IMG/VR virus record: IMGVR_UViG_3300009537_000041
Coordinates: 1-43,457 of that record
Source of the DNA: a virus
Length of the DNA stretch: 43,457 nucleotides
Strand: one strand, 5' to 3'
The position numbers and the translations under genes are program-made. How positions within the stretch are numbered: position 1 is the stretch's first letter; every line of letters begins with the position of its first letter. The notes beneath the pieces were generated by a model, which was given only the letters and a program-made list of their open reading frames with translations, ran no database searches and was not told where the DNA came from. Below are positions 41,804 to 43,457 of the stretch, in pieces.

Positions 41804-41948
41804 GCAATTTTTTTCAGATAAGGTGAAAAATAATTTTTTTTAAGGTGGTCTCGATTTCTGGGTCGCGTGCGCCTTACGTGTGCGCTACGCCTTCGCGCAT
41901 TATGCGCGTGTGTAGCACGTGTGTCACGCCTCTTTATTAACAGCTTAT

Positions 41949-41967
41949 ATGTGCCATCTTGACACAC
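41949..41967. promoter_or_regulatory. operator-like palindrome, copy 3
   Basis: ATGTGCCATCTTGACACAC is the same dyad with one mismatch in the outer arm. It lies 146 bp upstream of the leader promoter -35 box. Confidence 0.6.
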
Positions 41968-42423
41968 TCGCTTTGCCCTCACGCGCTCGTGTCGTGCGCA
42001 CGCGTGTGCGCGCGTTGTGGGTATAATACATATAGGCGCGAGAATGAAGATATCTGATAATATAAGGTTGTGTGCGCGTGTGCGTTCTCATGGGAAAATT
42101 AGGTGTTTGCTTAATTACTCCTTATCTCCAGACTATATTCCAGAATAATCTGTTAAATAAATAATTGCACTAATCACGTGTGGTATTGAATTAATATTAA
42201 TTAACTACTTGCCCGATATATATCGCACGTTCTTATCGCGCGTAACCTTATATTTTTTTTTACAGCTTATTATAAAGTGACGGGGTAGATGGGATCGCGC
42301 GAATTGTTATTGTTGGTAGAGGGAAATCAAGACCTAATCTCTCTCCAGAAGTAGCCCCATAGGGTAAAAGGTAAGGGGGTAGTAACAAACCCAAGCCTAT
42401 AAACATATATGAGTATTGTACTT
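41968..42423. promoter_or_regulatory. divergent control region, candidate origin
   Basis: This spacer separates the minus early block from the plus late block and contains no gene I can support. It is rich in alternating purine-pyrimidine tracts (GCGCACGCGTGTGCGCGCG at about 41996-42014, GTGTGCGCGTGTGCG near 42070). A TATAAT at 42022-42027 on the plus strand lacks a good -35. Palindromes CGATATATATCG and TTAATATTAATTAA lie in an AT-rich part (42185-42225). Such a mix can hold the origin and late promoter, but neither is proven. Confidence 0.5.
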
Positions 42424-42537
42424 ATGAGAAAAAGAAAACGGCGTACATCTAGACATAAAGCACAATTAGCCAGGGTAAATGCCATGCATGAATGGTATCA
42501 GTACTTCCTACATCTACTCTACAAAAAGGAGATTTAA
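42424..42537 (+). CDS. 37-residue basic protein at start of late operon
   Basis: The product begins MRKRKRRTSRHKAQLARVN and continues AMHEWYQYFLHLLYKKEI. It is very basic. An in-frame ATG at 42409 would add 5 residues. No ribosome site is clear for either. It abuts the next gene. It could be a small DNA-binding protein. Confidence 0.45.
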   Translation: MRKRKRRTSRHKAQLARVNAMHEWYQYFLHLLYKKEI

Positions 42538-42759
42538 ATGACAGAGAACTATCCAGAGAATATACCATCACAGATCAAAACCGCGCAAAGCCTCATTCAA
42601 GAGGCTTCAAGTCACTACTTAATGGCTGTCATTACTCCAGACGGCTTATATTGGGTTGCATCAGATACAACCGCAGGGCATGGCCTCGCATGCCGAGTCA
42701 TATCCAAGATCGAAGATCATTGGCATGAGGAGGATTGTACAATCCATGACGATGAGTAA
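42538..42759 (+). CDS. 73-residue hypothetical protein
   Basis: AAAAAGGAG precedes the ATG. The product begins MTENYPENIPSQIKTAQSL, has IVTPDGLYW-like strand segments, and ends acidic. It overlaps the next gene start. The family is unknown. Confidence 0.6.
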   Translation: MTENYPENIPSQIKTAQSLIQEASSHYLMAVITPDGLYWVASDTTAGHGLACRVISKIEDHWHEEDCTIHDDE

Positions 42760-43456
42760 ATTTCTATATTATATAAGATCCATGTTTTTCGCCTTTTTAT
42801 TCATGGCTACCGCATATCATCAGATATGCTACGCATCTGACTTTAAAGATTCAAACGTGGGGGGCGAATACGTAAACATCACTTCTATCACTACAGATGA
42901 TATATTACAGTACGATGGTACAGATTGGGTCAATGTACAAACGAGTACAATAGTGCCTGATAAGGCACATTGTTGGACAGCAGGAGCAACACAGCCCTTA
43001 AGACAGAATGATGCTATTGCGCCTTTATTAAAGAATGAAGGAAGTAATATTGATATTATTAGTGCAGCTTTTGATGATAGTACTGATGAATGTAGATTTA
43101 TAAATTTTATAATAGCTGATGACATATTAACTACAGGAACTATAGATTTTACTTTACTTTGGTACGCAAGTACGGCTGCAGAAAACGATGTAGTATGGGA
43201 TGTAAGATGGCACGAAGTTGGGGATGGAGAAAATTGGGATGGACTAATTACAACTACCGCATTAAATACTTGTACGTCTAGTGATACCCAAGATATAATA
43301 GATAAATGTACTGGAAGTGTGAATTTATCTACTTTAGGGTGGGTTGGTGGAGATTGGGTTGAAATGAATGTTTGTCGTGATGCTAATCATGCAAACGATG
43401 ATTTAGTAGGTGATGCCCAAATGATTTTATTTTGTATAGATTACTTACAAACATGA
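42752..43456 (+). CDS. secreted fibre-like protein, last gene of contig
   Basis: This protein is 234 residues long from the ATG at 42752; an ATG 6 bases earlier is also possible. The signal peptide ends near CYA. The body starts with DDILQYDGTDWVNVQ, a motif common in phage tail fibre and collar proteins, and continues with a beta-rich domain of several strands and two Cys pairs. The TGA stop is 1 base before the contig end and joins the first gene. It is a probable virion appendage. Confidence 0.7.
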   Translation: MSKFLYYIRSMFFAFLFMATAYHQICYASDFKDSNVGGEYVNITSITTDDILQYDGTDWVNVQTSTIVPDKAHCWTAGATQPLRQNDAIAPLLKNEGSNIDIISAAFDDSTDECRFINFIIADDILTTGTIDFTLLWYASTAAENDVVWDVRWHEVGDGENWDGLITTTALNTCTSSDTQDIIDKCTGSVNLSTLGWVGGDWVEMNVCRDANHANDDLVGDAQMILFCIDYLQT

Positions 43457-43457
43457 A

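Noticed and set aside
41800-41982. 60-residue Arg-rich minus frame with GTG start
   Set aside because: It runs through the promoter, the palindrome and the repeat tracts. The product composition is only a reflection of the CG/CA repeats, and no ribosome site is present.
42110-42200. Short plus frames in the control region
   Set aside because: No ribosome site and no conserved-looking composition; probably chance.
1-43457. tRNA genes, CRISPR arrays, integrase and att sites
   Set aside because: I looked for T-arm patterns, regular spacers and integrase motifs in gaps and ORFs and saw none, though a tRNA or CRISPR search tool was not available.

Overview
This window looks like an essentially complete genome of a tailed, podovirus-like, probably strictly lytic bacteriophage, about 43.5 kb and AT-rich. 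It encodes both terminase subunits, a portal, a scaffold, an N4 gp56-type major capsid protein, connector and tail-type proteins, and two large putative ejection proteins. It also has a primase-helicase, a family A DNA polymerase and several nucleases. I see no integrase, CI-type repressor, phage RNA polymerase, tRNA gene or CRISPR array. The last 7 bases repeat the first 7, and the last gene runs into the first, so the contig is probably circular or circularly permuted. Consensus sigma70 promoters, strong AGGAGG-type ribosome sites and Ala-X-Ala signal peptides point to a bacterial host, most likely Gram-negative. The host itself cannot be named from the sequence.

There are two opposed transcription blocks. 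The late block is on the plus strand and runs 42424-43456, then across the contig join and 3-22719. In order it holds secreted fibre and LamG-type proteins, small and large terminase, portal, scaffold, capsid, a terminator hairpin (9115-9156), fibre and LamG proteins, connector-like proteins, three large internal or ejection proteins, and a holin-like membrane protein next to an alpha/beta hydrolase. The early and middle block is on the minus strand and runs from about 41750 down to 22720. It holds two small leader genes, an amidoligase and a class II glutamine amidotransferase. These are followed by many very small genes (many zinc-binding or membrane), HNH and LAGLIDADG endonucleases, a Holliday-junction-resolvase-like nuclease and nucleotide-pool enzymes. 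The rest is DNA polymerase, a RecB-like nuclease, an SSB-like protein, primase-helicase, a DEDD exonuclease, a LuxR-type regulator, and a more GC-rich terminal cassette with a YopX-family gene. The two blocks converge with no spacer at 22719/22720.

The control region between the blocks (about 41130-42423) is unusual. It contains duplicated promoter units, a 19-bp palindromic operator-like motif (also found near 39813), and dense CACGTG and alternating purine-pyrimidine tracts. Seven minus-strand promoters with TTGACA-like -35 boxes and 17-18 bp spacers divide the early block, so the phage probably relies on host RNA polymerase. Many early genes overlap as ATGA or TAATG, and at least 17 supported genes are shorter than 60 codons.

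The most notable points are these. (1) A paired GAT-II amidotransferase and GS-fold amidoligase, both with zinc-ribbon modules, may form a peptide or metabolite modification system. (2) Seven late-block proteins, including a likely tail protein, start with Sec signal peptides. (3) A palindromic regulon motif recurs upstream of early promoters. (4) A densely structured non-coding segment at 37054-37446 has its own strong promoter. (5) A LAGLIDADG nuclease is fused in frame to a phage protein family.
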